Assembly: GCF_013359935.1 (NCBI RefSeq)
Contig: NZ_JABMCB010000145.1
Coordinates: 1-54,112 of the forward strand
Length of the DNA stretch: 54,112 nucleotides
From: Paenibacillus xylanilyticus
GTDB lineage: Bacteria > Bacillota > Bacilli > Paenibacillales > Paenibacillaceae
Reading direction: 5' to 3'
Below are positions 1-8,088 of the stretch, piece after piece (position 1 is the first letter of the stretch; every line of letters begins with the position of its first letter). Both the position numbers and the translations under genes were made by a program. The notes beneath the pieces were generated by a model, which saw nothing but the letters and a program-made list of their open reading frames with translations, was not told where the DNA came from and ran no database searches.

Positions 1-38
1 AAATCCTCGTGTCGGCGGTTCGATTCCGTCCCGAGCCA
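1..38 (+). tRNA. 3' part of a tRNA, probably tRNA-Phe (GAA), cut by the window edge
   Basis: What remains is the 3' half of the anticodon loop and stem, a short variable loop, a T-arm with TTCGATT loop, the acceptor strand CCGAGCC and discriminator A at 38. Only CC and then T follow, so the CCA end is not encoded. Position 36 is A, so the codon starts with U; the short variable loop excludes Leu, Ser and Tyr. The T-arm and acceptor resemble Bacillus tRNA-Phe, and Phe-Tyr-Lys is a plausible cluster. The anticodon lies outside the window, so the identity is inferred. Confidence 0.65.
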
Positions 39-50
39 CCTTTTAATCCT

Positions 51-136
51 GGAGGATTAGCGAAGTGGCCAAACGCATCAGACTGTAAATCTGCTCCCGT
101 ACGGGTTCGGTGGTTCGAATCCATCATCCTCCACCA
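51..136 (+). tRNA. tRNA-Tyr (GTA)
   Basis: This is an 86-nt class II tRNA with acceptor GGAGGAT paired to ATCCTCC, anticodon GTA at 85-87, a long variable arm (around CTCCCGTACGG) and a T-arm with TTCGAAT loop. CCA is encoded at 134-136, unlike its two neighbours. It lies in a tRNA cluster with a shared terminator downstream. Confidence 0.95.
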
Positions 137-143
137 GTTTTAT

Positions 144-216
144 GAGTCATTAGCTCAGTTGGTAGAGCACCTGACTTTTAATCAGGGTGTCGAAGGTTCG
201 AGCCCTTCATGACTCA
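144..216 (+). tRNA. tRNA-Lys (TTT)
   Basis: The acceptor GAGTCAT (144-150) pairs with ATGACTC (209-215). The D-arm TAGCTCAGTTGGTAGAGC is typical, the anticodon loop CTTTTAA has TTT at 177-179, and the T-arm has loop TTCGAGC. The discriminator A at 216 is followed by TCT, so CCA must be added by the CCA-adding enzyme. It is the last gene of the cluster. Confidence 0.95.
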
Positions 217-228
217 TCTTGTTAGAGA

Positions 229-268
229 AGAGTGATTAATCATTAACGTGATTAATCACTCTTTTTTT
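229..268 (+). terminator. Rho-independent terminator of the tRNA cluster
   Basis: A perfect 14-bp stem (229-242 with 249-262) with a 6-nt loop is followed by a run of seven T. It lies 12 nt after tRNA-Lys and closes the cluster. Confidence 0.9.
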
Positions 269-375
269 GTATATATCCATTATGCCGTTGAGGACAGGTC
301 AATGTGGATCAAAAGCGATATCGTGTAAGATATGATAAAATAGTAGAAAAAAAGCAGAGTGGTGGCGTTCATTAT

Positions 376-1569
376 ATGAAGCTCATACTTGGTCTTAAAG
401 AACAAATTGAATCCATTATCGGCACGTCCTTGGACGAATATGAAATCACGGTAGACGAGTGGAATCAATCCGCAATGCAGTTGACCGGTGAGGACCGTGC
501 TCAAAGCAAGATGATTATGGTGGAAGATGCAGAGGAAGAACAACCTGATAAGGTGATAGGCTCAGGTATACTAGCAAATGTGAACAGCTTGAAAACAGAG
601 GAACGCATCTATTTTAGAGTTAGGATAAACGAGAATGAAGGAACTGTAGTGTGCTGGGGATGTTCTGCAGGTTCCATAACAAATGAGACCAGGCGCTTAA
701 TCGAACTGCTGATTACTAACAGTGCAGACCGGATCATTGAAGAACAGCCTGTAGTTTATGAAAATAATAGGGAGCAGCAGCTTGCTGAACTGGGCCAGTG
801 GCTACGGAAGAAGATTGAGCATCCTTCGCAGTCAGAGGACATTCCGGCGCAATTTTCAATAAGGGAAGAACTGCAATCTGAAAAGATCCCATTTTTGCTG
901 CAATGTGAGACACCGGATGCCCATCGTATTCGTTCGAAGGAACTGAACAAGTTATTGGGAAGTTATTTCGGCGAGGAAATTTTGCTAATTCCTCTGGGAG
1001 AACAGGACTGGCTCTTTCTGAGTGACGAGGAAATTGTTACGGGTGAAGCCGAGGAGGATACACTTGAAGCAAGAAAAGAATTATTGAATGCGTTTTGTTT
1101 GGGGTTATACGAGCTGGTAGCGAGCGAATGGGCGGGTGTGTTCCATTTATCTGCATCCATGCCATGTATTCCGGAGCACCAACTATCGACGATTACAGCG
1201 TTGCTTCATGAGAGTATTCACTTGGGTAGGGCATTTCACGTAGCGCAGCATATCCATCTTCCATGGGATTTGCACCTGGAGCGTCTGGTGGAGAGTATTC
1301 CTGAGCAGCAGCGACTTCGTTTTATCAAGGAAACGGGTAAGGATACGACGATCTTTGATGATAGTGAGACACTTGCAACGCTGGAGACCTATTTTAGTTT
1401 GGATTGTAATGTCAGTGAGACAGCAAAACGCCTTTTCATCCATCGGAATACGCTCATTTACCGTCTGGATAAGATCAAACAGGAGATCGGCTATGATGTG
1501 AGAAGCTTCGAAAGTGCTGTTCTGGTGCGGCTTTTGCTCCTTATGTACAAAGTGACGAAAAAGCTCTGA
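376..1569 (+). CDS. PucR-type helix-turn-helix regulator (CdaR-like C-terminal domain)
   Basis: This is a predicted transcription regulator of 397 aa. The last 65 or so residues (about 335-395) form a PucR/CdaR-type HTH, with the pattern SETAKRLFIHRNTLIYRLDKI. The first 320 residues show no domain I can name; a region near 95-150 may be a small sensor domain. An in-frame GTG at 304 would add 24 residues, but the ATG at 376 has GGTGG upstream and a more sensible N-terminus. The gene lies about 100 nt before the msmX-like ATPase, so a role in sugar or dicarboxylate uptake is possible; that is inference. The effector is unknown. Confidence 0.75.
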   Translation: MKLILGLKEQIESIIGTSLDEYEITVDEWNQSAMQLTGEDRAQSKMIMVEDAEEEQPDKVIGSGILANVNSLKTEERIYFRVRINENEGTVVCWGCSAGSITNETRRLIELLITNSADRIIEEQPVVYENNREQQLAELGQWLRKKIEHPSQSEDIPAQFSIREELQSEKIPFLLQCETPDAHRIRSKELNKLLGSYFGEEILLIPLGEQDWLFLSDEEIVTGEAEEDTLEARKELLNAFCLGLYELVASEWAGVFHLSASMPCIPEHQLSTITALLHESIHLGRAFHVAQHIHLPWDLHLERLVESIPEQQRLRFIKETGKDTTIFDDSETLATLETYFSLDCNVSETAKRLFIHRNTLIYRLDKIKQEIGYDVRSFESAVLVRLLLLMYKVTKKL

Positions 1570-1590
1570 TATTTTTGTGCAGTTTGCGAA

Positions 1591-1620
1591 TAGTCAAACA
1601 TCACATGGATGGGTTAATAT
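1591..1620 (+). promoter_or_regulatory. Candidate promoter of the msmX-like gene
   Basis: TAGTCA at 1591-1596 and TAATAT at 1615-1620 are separated by 18 nt. Each is a moderate match to sigma-A elements. The predicted start, near 1627, would place the cre-like site at 1633 just downstream. Confidence 0.35.
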
Positions 1621-1632
1621 AAAACTACAAAA

Positions 1633-1646
1633 TGTATTCGATTACA
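1633..1646 (+). promoter_or_regulatory. cre-like site (CcpA box) before the msmX-like gene
   Basis: TGTATTCGATTACA matches the cre consensus TGWAANCGNTNWCA at every defined position except the fifth, and has a TGTA/TACA dyad. It lies 26 nt before the ATG and downstream of the candidate promoter, where a bound CcpA would block transcription. Binding is inferred. Confidence 0.45.
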
Positions 1647-1672
1647 AAATGATTTCTGAGGAGGCAACAATC

Positions 1673-2797
1673 ATGGCTGGTGTACGTTTAGAGCATATTT
1701 TCAAAAAATACCCGGGTTCTGATAAAGCAACAGTAGTTGATATTAACCTGGACATCAAAGATAAAGAATTCTTGGTACTGGTAGGTCCGTCCGGTTGTGG
1801 TAAATCAACAACACTGCGTATGATCGCAGGCCTTGAGGAAATTTCTGAAGGTAAACTCTATATCGGTGACCGTGTCGTTAATGATGTTGCTCCTAAAGAC
1901 CGCGATATTGCGATGGTATTCCAATCCTATGCCTTGTATCCGCATATGAGCGTATACCAAAACATGGCGTTTGGTTTGAAATTGCGTAAAGTGAAAAAAG
2001 ACGAGATCGACAAACGTGTACGTGAAGCAGCTAAAATCCTAGATATCGAACATTTGCTTGAGCGTAAACCTAAGGCGCTGTCCGGTGGTCAACGTCAGCG
2101 TGTCGCTCTGGGACGTGCGATTGTCCGTGATCCACAAGTCTTCTTGATGGATGAGCCGCTCTCCAACTTGGATGCTAAACTTCGTGGTCAGATGCGTGCA
2201 GAGATCACTAAGCTTGCAAAACGTTTGGAAACAACTGTTATCTACGTAACGCATGACCAGATCGAAGCCATGACCATGGGTGATCGGATCGTCGTTATGA
2301 AAGATGGTATCATTCAACAAGCAGCTTCTCCGGAAGAGCTGTATAACCACCCGGCTAACCTGTTCGTAGCAGGTTTCATCGGTTCCCCGACAATGAACTT
2401 TATCTCGGGTAAATTGGCTGAGCAAGGTACTAGCCTGCATTTCGTAGCTCCTGGTGTGGACGTTGAAATCCCGCAAGGTAAAGCACAAGTGCTGAAATCA
2501 AGAGGATACATTGGCAAAGAAGTCATTCTGGGTGTTCGTCCAGAAGATATTCACGAAGAGCCAGTATTCCTGGAAGCATCCCCGAACTCCGTATTCTCTA
2601 CACACGTAGACGTAACAGAGAACTTGGGTCACGAAATGCTCCTCTACTTGAGCGGTGTAGGTAACGACACTACAATCGCACGTGTAGACGGACGTTCCAA
2701 CACTCGTGATGGTTCCACAGTTAAAATGGCAATCGACATGAACAAAGTTCATATCTTTGACAAAGAGACTGAAGTGAACGTTCTCCTTCAAGACTAA
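1673..2797 (+). CDS. msmX: MsmX/UgpC-like ABC transporter ATPase, carbohydrate importers
   Basis: This 374-aa ATPase of the MalK/UgpC/MsmX family energises sugar importers whose own operons lack an ATPase, such as the LplABC-type transporter later in this window. Walker A GPSGCGKST is at 38-46, the Q-loop at 84, signature LSGGQ at 136-140, Walker B VFLMDEP at 156-162 and the switch His at 194. A C-terminal TOBE/regulatory region follows to the end. The reading frame is open from 1577, but the ATG at 1673 has GAGGAGG at 1658-1664 and begins the family N-terminus. Codon use is strongly biased, like the glycolytic genes, which suggests high expression. A cre-like site and a strong terminator flank it. 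Confidence 0.93.
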   Translation: MAGVRLEHIFKKYPGSDKATVVDINLDIKDKEFLVLVGPSGCGKSTTLRMIAGLEEISEGKLYIGDRVVNDVAPKDRDIAMVFQSYALYPHMSVYQNMAFGLKLRKVKKDEIDKRVREAAKILDIEHLLERKPKALSGGQRQRVALGRAIVRDPQVFLMDEPLSNLDAKLRGQMRAEITKLAKRLETTVIYVTHDQIEAMTMGDRIVVMKDGIIQQAASPEELYNHPANLFVAGFIGSPTMNFISGKLAEQGTSLHFVAPGVDVEIPQGKAQVLKSRGYIGKEVILGVRPEDIHEEPVFLEASPNSVFSTHVDVTENLGHEMLLYLSGVGNDTTIARVDGRSNTRDGSTVKMAIDMNKVHIFDKETEVNVLLQD

Positions 2798-2859
2798 TCA
2801 TACTGGGATTCCTCGGATCCGATGGAACATCAGTTAACGCAATCATACATTGTATTCAG

Positions 2860-2893
2860 AGCCCCTTCCGTTGTTGCTGGAAGGGGCTTTTTT
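2860..2893 (+). terminator. Rho-independent terminator after msmX
   Basis: AGCCCCTTCC pairs with GGAAGGGGCT around a 9-nt loop, followed by six T. Confidence 0.9.
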
Positions 2894-3083
2894 GATTCAT
2901 GAACGGCCGTGGTCCGCGATTGCAATCATCCCCGAATTCATTTAAGATTATTTGAAGGTCGGTTTTACTTCATAGAATCTGTAACCTGAAATGAACAAGA
3001 TGTATGCGCTAATAATGGAATGGAATTGACGCAAAAGTGCTGATGTACATAGAGAGGCAGCGAATGCTGAAAGGAAGAGACAA

Positions 3084-4022
3084 ATGGCGAAAAAAGTGAA
3101 AGTATCTGAATTGGTGCAGCAGTTCCAGCTTGAGGTTGTGTCCGGATCTCAAGGTTTGAAGAGAGTGATTACCGTAGACGATTTGAACCGCCCTGGCCTG
3201 GAAATGGCAGGTTATTTTGAATATCATCCCAAAGAACGGGTACAGCTGCTTGGAAGAACAGAGCTGGCCTTTTTTGCAATGTTGCCTGAAGAAGAGCGTC
3301 GTGACCGGATGCAGCGTCTATGCACGGAAGAAACGCCTTGTATCTTGGTAACTCGTGGACTGGAAGTACCACAGGAACTAATCGATATCAGTGAGGAGCA
3401 GAACCTGGCGGTGCTTCGCAGCAACATGGCTACGACGATCCTGTCCAGCCGGATTACCGGTTTCCTTGAGGGTAAACTGGCGCCAACGGCAACGATTCAT
3501 GGTGTACTGTGTGATGTGAATGGAGTTGGTATGCTGATTACAGGCAGCAGCGGTATTGGTAAGAGTGAAACAGCACTTGAACTGGTGAAGCGTGGACACC
3601 GCCTGATTGCCGATGATGCAGTTGAAATCCGTCAAACATCAGACTTCCAGCTGCACGGAACGGCACCTGAGCTTATCCGCCACCTGCTTGAGATTCGGGG
3701 AGTCGGGATCATCAACGTGATGACATTGTTTGGTGCAGGGGCTGTGCGTAACAATAAGCGGATTACCCTGGTCGTTCGTCTCGAGGCTTGGCAGCAAGAC
3801 AAGCAATATGATCGCCTCGGTCTGGATGAGGAAACAACACGAATTATCGATACGGACGTACCTCTGGTAACCATTCCTGTTCGTCCAGGACGAAACCTGG
3901 CTGTAATTATTGAAGTGGCAGCAATGAATTATCGTCTCAAGCAAATGGGCCTTAATGCTGCTCTGCAATTCACCAACAAGCTGACAGCAACAATCTCGGA
4001 AGATATGGAAGACATGGACTAA
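3084..4022 (+). CDS. hprK: HPr kinase/phosphorylase
   Basis: HprK phosphorylates Ser46 of HPr and Crh when glycolytic intermediates are high and removes the phosphate otherwise, setting CcpA-dependent catabolite repression. The 312-aa length is normal. His139, P-loop GSSGIGKS (154-161), DDAVEI (177-182) and the family signature [20 protein letters not shown] (202-221) are all present. The ATG at 3084 follows AAAGGAAGAG. It heads hprK-lgt-ppaX-acyltransferase, the same order as in B. subtilis. Its presumed substrate, the Crh-like protein, is encoded at 37268 in this window. Confidence 0.97.
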   Translation: MAKKVKVSELVQQFQLEVVSGSQGLKRVITVDDLNRPGLEMAGYFEYHPKERVQLLGRTELAFFAMLPEEERRDRMQRLCTEETPCILVTRGLEVPQELIDISEEQNLAVLRSNMATTILSSRITGFLEGKLAPTATIHGVLCDVNGVGMLITGSSGIGKSETALELVKRGHRLIADDAVEIRQTSDFQLHGTAPELIRHLLEIRGVGIINVMTLFGAGAVRNNKRITLVVRLEAWQQDKQYDRLGLDEETTRIIDTDVPLVTIPVRPGRNLAVIIEVAAMNYRLKQMGLNAALQFTNKLTATISEDMEDMD

Positions 4023-4081
4023 GGAAATCTGAAGTGTGAATCAAATGTACTCAAATGCTTTAAAACATGGTCAAGACTTGG

Positions 4082-4114
4082 CCTGCTCTACTTCTTACGG
4101 AAAATTGGAGCAGG
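4082..4114 (+). other. Inverted repeat between hprK and lgt
   Basis: CCTGCTC (4082-4088) and GAGCAGG (4108-4114) can form a 7-bp stem with a 19-nt loop. No T-run follows, so it is not a clear terminator. It may be an RNA element between the two genes; no function is shown. Confidence 0.3.
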
Positions 4115-4165
4115 TCCCATTTGGTCATGCATACAGATAAGCGAATTTTATAGGAGTGTGAATGA

Positions 4166-5203
4166 ATGGACACATTATTACTGTTGAACCCCATTGCGTT
4201 CTCCATTGGAGCGTTAAAGGTTCACTGGTATGGGCTTATTCTCGGTACAGCGGCACTAGTAGGGCTGCTGCTTGTGATCCGGGAAGGGAAAAGGTACAAC
4301 ATTCCGCAGGAAGTGTTTATGGACATGGTCCTGCTCGGTGTACCTTCTGCCATTATCGGAGCCCGTATATATTACGTAGCATTCCGATGGGATGATTATA
4401 AGGATAATTTCTGGGATGTCTTTAAGATATGGAATGGCGGTATTGCCATATACGGTGCGCTGATTGGTGCAATCATCTGTGCAGTCATTTTCTTCCGTCG
4501 CAAAGGATACAATTTCTGGCGTATGGCTGATATTTGTGCGCCAGGACTCATCGTTGGACAAATGATTGGGCGCTGGGGGAACTTTGTAAACCAGGAAGCC
4601 TACGGCGGGCCTGTGGAAGAGTCCTTTTTGCGGGACAAACTGCATTTGCCTGACTTTATCGTAAACCAGATGAATGTGGAAGGTGTATTCCATCATCCAG
4701 CATTTTTATATGAATCGATGTGGAGTCTTGTTGGTTTGGTCTTGTTACTGGTGTTGCGCCGGCAGAAGTTTCTGCGTGCGGGTGAACTGTTTATGTCCTA
4801 CTTTATTTGGTACTCCATCGGTCGTTTCTTCATTGAAGCATTGCGTACCGACAGTCTGGGCTTCCAGGCACCGCAGTGGCTTGCGTCGCTTGTCAACGGA
4901 TTATGGTCTCCAATGACAGCAATGGGTTTCGAACAGGGCTATCTGGATCCAGCTTACGGTAACGTGAGAATATCACAATTGCTTGCCATTGGCATCATTA
5001 TCGCAGCTATCATATTTATTGTAGTGAGAAGAATGACAGGCCGAGCTGATGTACGTTATAGCGATCCCATTGTATCGTCCAAGGTTCCTTCCGAATCATC
5101 GGATGATATGCCGCAAGCAGGCCCGGTTGCCAACAAAGAGAGTAAGGTTAGCCCAAGTCTTTCTAAAGAGGAGACGAAGCAAGCTGAGGATAAAAAGGAG
5201 TAA
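4166..5203 (+). CDS. lgt: Prolipoprotein diacylglyceryl transferase Lgt
   Basis: Lgt transfers diacylglycerol from phosphatidylglycerol to the lipobox Cys of prolipoproteins; the lipoprotein encoded at 18598 is one likely substrate. Several membrane segments are visible, and the signature GRWGNFVNQEAYG lies near 135-147 with Arg136, Asn139 and Glu144. The ATG at 4166 follows TAGGAG. At 345 aa it is longer than the usual 260-290. The excess is an insertion near 235-265 and a hydrophilic, charged tail of about 50 residues (from about 295) rich in Ser, Glu and Lys. It is 6 nt upstream of ppaX. Confidence 0.96.
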   Translation: MDTLLLLNPIAFSIGALKVHWYGLILGTAALVGLLLVIREGKRYNIPQEVFMDMVLLGVPSAIIGARIYYVAFRWDDYKDNFWDVFKIWNGGIAIYGALIGAIICAVIFFRRKGYNFWRMADICAPGLIVGQMIGRWGNFVNQEAYGGPVEESFLRDKLHLPDFIVNQMNVEGVFHHPAFLYESMWSLVGLVLLLVLRRQKFLRAGELFMSYFIWYSIGRFFIEALRTDSLGFQAPQWLASLVNGLWSPMTAMGFEQGYLDPAYGNVRISQLLAIGIIIAAIIFIVVRRMTGRADVRYSDPIVSSKVPSESSDDMPQAGPVANKESKVSPSLSKEETKQAEDKKE

Positions 5204-5209
5204 TGCAGC

Positions 5210-5866
5210 ATGATCGAAACGGTATTATTTGATCTGGATGGAACCATTATTGATACAAATGAGCTGATAATCAGCTCTTTCCTGCATGTGATGGAAGGCT
5301 GGGAGCATTCTGCCCCATGGACACGTGAACAGATCATCCCGCATATGGGAGGAACACTGGAGCAGCAGATGCGTACCTTCTCCGGACAGGAGGAAGTTGC
5401 CGAGTATGTAAAAGGGTATCGTGCTTATAATGATATCCATCATGAAGCGATGGTAAGACCATTTCCGCATGTGAATGAGGTTCTTGAGGCTTTGCATCAA
5501 GCCGGAATTGTGATGGGAGTGGTAACAACCAAGATCCGTCCATCCACGCTTAAGGTGCTGGAACGTTTTGACCTGATGAAATATATGAAATCGATTGTCA
5601 CGGTAACCGATGTAACGCATCCGAAACCTCATGCTGAACCTGTGCTGAAAGCGATGGAGGAGCTGGGTGCAGATCCAGCGAAAACACTGATGGTTGGTGA
5701 CAGCCCGGTTGATATCCAATCTGCCAAAAATGCAGGTGCACTCGCGGCAGGCGTTGCCTGGTCCCTTAAGGGAGAAGTGGTACTGAGCGAATATGGTCCG
5801 GATTACATGCTGCACGATATGAGGGACTTGCTTACGCTGATCCGTACGGAAACGGAACGTTCATGA
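5210..5866 (+). CDS. ppaX: Pyrophosphatase PpaX (HAD superfamily)
   Basis: In Bacillus, PpaX hydrolyses the pyrophosphate released when HprK dephosphorylates P-Ser-HPr, so it belongs functionally with hprK. The 218-aa protein has HAD motif I DLDGT (Asp8 nucleophile, Asp10), a Lys near 139 in HPKPHAEP and motif IV GDSPVD (163-168). The ATG follows AAGGAG, 6 nt after lgt stops. The stop overlaps the next ATG (ATGA), so the two are translationally coupled. HAD phosphatases are hard to separate by sequence; the context makes PpaX the best call. Confidence 0.9.
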   Translation: MIETVLFDLDGTIIDTNELIISSFLHVMEGWEHSAPWTREQIIPHMGGTLEQQMRTFSGQEEVAEYVKGYRAYNDIHHEAMVRPFPHVNEVLEALHQAGIVMGVVTTKIRPSTLKVLERFDLMKYMKSIVTVTDVTHPKPHAEPVLKAMEELGADPAKTLMVGDSPVDIQSAKNAGALAAGVAWSLKGEVVLSEYGPDYMLHDMRDLLTLIRTETERS

Positions 5867-6396
5867 GAAAAGTCACCCGCTATCCGGTAGAAGGCCATAA
5901 TGCACTTTGGCATATCTATAAAACGGTAAGTCCGTGGAAGGGTGTTCGTAACTTTATCTGGATCCAGTTGTCAAGGTATTGCCCGATTCTATCGGTTAAA
6001 AACTGGATCTATCGCCATATGCTTGGCATGAAGGTGGGCAAACATACCGCCTTTGGATTAATGGTTATGGTGGATGTATTTTTCCCGGAGAAGATTACGG
6101 TAGGTGAGAACTCCGTCATTGGTTACAACACAACGATTCTGGCACATGAGTATCTTATTAAAGAGTACGGATTGGGTGAGGTCATTATCGGTGAAAATGT
6201 GCTGATTGGTGCCAACACGACAATCCTGCCAGGGGTGACTATTGGGGACGGTGCTGTGGTTGCTGCAGGGGCAGTCGTTCACAAGGATGTGGCACCGGGA
6301 GCATTTGTCGGTGGAAATCCGCTTCGTGAGCTATCCCGTACGGCCGCCTCCTCTGAAATGGAGATGCTTGTGAAAACGGATGAGCGTGTCCATTAG
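5863..6396 (+). CDS. Acyltransferase with left-handed beta-helix (YvoF-like)
   Basis: This 177-aa protein belongs to the hexapeptide-repeat transferases (LbetaH fold). Hexads are visible through about 80-160, for example IGENVLIGANTTILPGVTIG followed by VVAAGAVV and a GNP motif typical of acetyltransferases. It is the position equivalent of B. subtilis yvoF after ppaX. It overlaps ppaX by 4 nt. The acceptor substrate is unknown; a cell envelope or sugar substrate is plausible but not shown. A terminator follows about 105 nt downstream. Confidence 0.82.
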   Translation: MRKVTRYPVEGHNALWHIYKTVSPWKGVRNFIWIQLSRYCPILSVKNWIYRHMLGMKVGKHTAFGLMVMVDVFFPEKITVGENSVIGYNTTILAHEYLIKEYGLGEVIIGENVLIGANTTILPGVTIGDGAVVAAGAVVHKDVAPGAFVGGNPLRELSRTAASSEMEMLVKTDERVH

Positions 6397-6500
6397 TGTA
6401 GCAGCGGACAACGGGTAGACCCATGAAGGGGAGCACAAATAGGATAGTACAAAATGCATTTTATACAGAGGCACAATAGAACTGTGCTGTTGGTGAAGAG

Positions 6501-6523
6501 AAGCTGCTGAAGGCAGCTTTTTT
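6501..6523 (+). terminator. Rho-independent terminator after the hprK operon
   Basis: AAGCTGC (6501-6507) pairs with GCAGCTT (6513-6519) around TGAAG, with a T-run to 6523. Confidence 0.8.
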
Positions 6524-6603
6524 CGTATACAGATATCGGTAGGCATGGCTTGCAGCACAAGTTAAGCTGTCTGGCGCAGCAGGCTGGCAAGGGCATGGTA
6601 TTG

Positions 6604-6633
6604 TTGACGATGTGGAGTCATTCATGTTATCAT
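6604..6633 (+). promoter_or_regulatory. Candidate promoter of the histidine operon
   Basis: TTGACG (6604-6609) and TTATCA (6627-6632, or TATCAT one base later) are 17-18 nt apart. The predicted start near 6639 would leave a leader of about 220 nt before hisZ, holding several small hairpins. Confidence 0.45.
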
Positions 6634-6722
6634 ATCCCATATCCTTTAGTTTGTTAGCACTTTACCATATGAAAGTATTTGAAGATAGTATAAATTCAGC
6701 ATCAATTAATGAATCAAGAAAG

Positions 6723-6803
6723 GCTGCCCGGCAGCAACCGCACAGAATCCCTTTATCAAGGGTAATAGAAGATAGAAATTGGGGATTTACGATACATAAA
6801 TCC
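6723..6803 (+). other. Structured leader region before hisZ
   Basis: Three small hairpins follow each other: GCTGC/GCAGC (6723-6735), CCCTT/AAGGG (6749-6762) and GGATTTA/TAAATCC (6783-6803). I see no T-box TGG-ACCGCG motif and no T-run, so this is not a recognised T-box or terminator. The rest of 6397-6860 holds no convincing gene. Confidence 0.3.
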
Positions 6804-6860
6804 TGCCTGAAATAAGCCGTGTGCCACAACCAAACTACTGACTCGGGGTGAATGATACCA

Positions 6861-8087
6861 ATGTCCAAACCAAAAGGCTTTGAAAAACCGACAGGTTTTC
6901 GTGACTATACACCGCTTGTGGTGAACAAGCTGAGAACGATTGAACGGAACGTACTGGAATGCATGGAACGCTGGGGTTATCGCCAGATTATGACGCCAAC
7001 GATTGAATATTACGATACGGTGGGTGTGGCGAGTTCGACCTCGGATCGCAAATTGTTCAAATTGCTGAATAGCCGTGGAACAACGCTTGTACTGCGATCG
7101 GATCTGACGGCGCCCATTGCGCGAGTGGTATCTTCCCTTTTAAAAGATGAACAGCTCCCGCTGCGTCTGTCCTATCATGCGAATGTGTTTCGCTCCATTG
7201 AAGAAGAAGCAGGTCGTGAGGCTGAATTTTTCCAGACAGGCGTAGAGCTGGTGGGGGATGACTCTCCAGAGGCGGATGCCGAAGTGGTTGCGCTCGCGAT
7301 TGCCTCGCTGCAGGCAGCGGGAGTGTCTTCTTTTAAAATAGCGATGGGTCATATGGGTTTCCTAAACGGTTTGCTGGAAGAAGTCATTCCAGGGCAGACG
7401 GTACAACAGGCCGCACTAAAAGAAGGTTTGCTTGGACGCGACTATGTTGGCTATCGTCAATCGATCGAGGAACTTAATCTGGAGCCAAAACTGAAAGAAC
7501 AACTGGAAGCCATTCTGCGTTTGCGCGGTGGCAAAGAAGTATGTGCACATGCAGCAGAACTGAGCGCAAGCGTAGAAGCAGCGCAATCGATTGCTCATTT
7601 GTGTGCTGTGTTTGAGGTACTGGAAGCATACGGTGTATCCGAACACGTACTGATAGATCTGACGATGATCGGTGATTTCTCCTATTATACAGGCATGACA
7701 TTTGAAGGTTATGCGGCAGAGCTTGGATCGCCGGTATGCAGTGGGGGGCGTTACGACAATCTGCTTCAGCAGTTCGGCCGTTCCCTTCCGGCAACGGGAT
7801 TTGCATTGAAAACGAACCGGATTATTGATGGCGTACATGGCATTACGATGGAAGAGAACAAGCCTGTACTTATCCAGTACAACAAGGCACGCCGAGCTGA
7901 AGCTCTGGCGGAAGCGGCCCGATTGCGCAGCAGCGGACAAAGCGTGGTGACTCAACTTTTATCAGATCATGAAATAACAGAACCTACAACAGAGGTTTTT
8001 GCATCAACAGGGGCAAGCTCAGACCGTTCAGCAAGGGACGTCTACGAGCAGGTCATCACCTATCAAGCTGAACAAGGAGGACGCTGA
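6861..8087 (+). CDS. hisZ: ATP phosphoribosyltransferase regulatory subunit HisZ
   Basis: HisZ resembles the catalytic core of histidyl-tRNA synthetase and is required by short-form HisG for activity and histidine feedback. The 408-aa protein has the class II synthetase-like start ([18 protein letters not shown]), motif 2-like [21 protein letters not shown], and GGRYDNL near 297. An upstream in-frame ATG at 6852 sits directly against GGGGTGA; the ATG at 6861 has proper spacing and is chosen. Only 1 nt separates its stop from hisG. The presence of hisZ together with a 219-aa HisG is internally consistent. Confidence 0.94.
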   Translation: MSKPKGFEKPTGFRDYTPLVVNKLRTIERNVLECMERWGYRQIMTPTIEYYDTVGVASSTSDRKLFKLLNSRGTTLVLRSDLTAPIARVVSSLLKDEQLPLRLSYHANVFRSIEEEAGREAEFFQTGVELVGDDSPEADAEVVALAIASLQAAGVSSFKIAMGHMGFLNGLLEEVIPGQTVQQAALKEGLLGRDYVGYRQSIEELNLEPKLKEQLEAILRLRGGKEVCAHAAELSASVEAAQSIAHLCAVFEVLEAYGVSEHVLIDLTMIGDFSYYTGMTFEGYAAELGSPVCSGGRYDNLLQQFGRSLPATGFALKTNRIIDGVHGITMEENKPVLIQYNKARRAEALAEAARLRSSGQSVVTQLLSDHEITEPTTEVFASTGASSDRSARDVYEQVITYQAEQGGR

Positions 8088-8088
8088 G

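Noticed and set aside
9..212. A 67-codon ORF at the window start
   Set aside because: It lies across three tRNAs and has no ribosome binding site.
280..543. An 87-codon minus-strand ORF near the first regulator gene
   Set aside because: It overlaps the start of the PucR-type regulator, has no good start signals and reads as low-complexity hydrophobic sequence.
6723..6740. Resemblance of GGCAGCAACC to part of a SAM-I riboswitch
   Set aside because: The rest of the S-box consensus, including the P1 stem and the downstream terminator, is missing.
6612..6815. A 67-codon ORF in the hisZ leader
   Set aside because: It has a GTG start without ribosome binding site, lies over the hairpins and matches no family I recognise.
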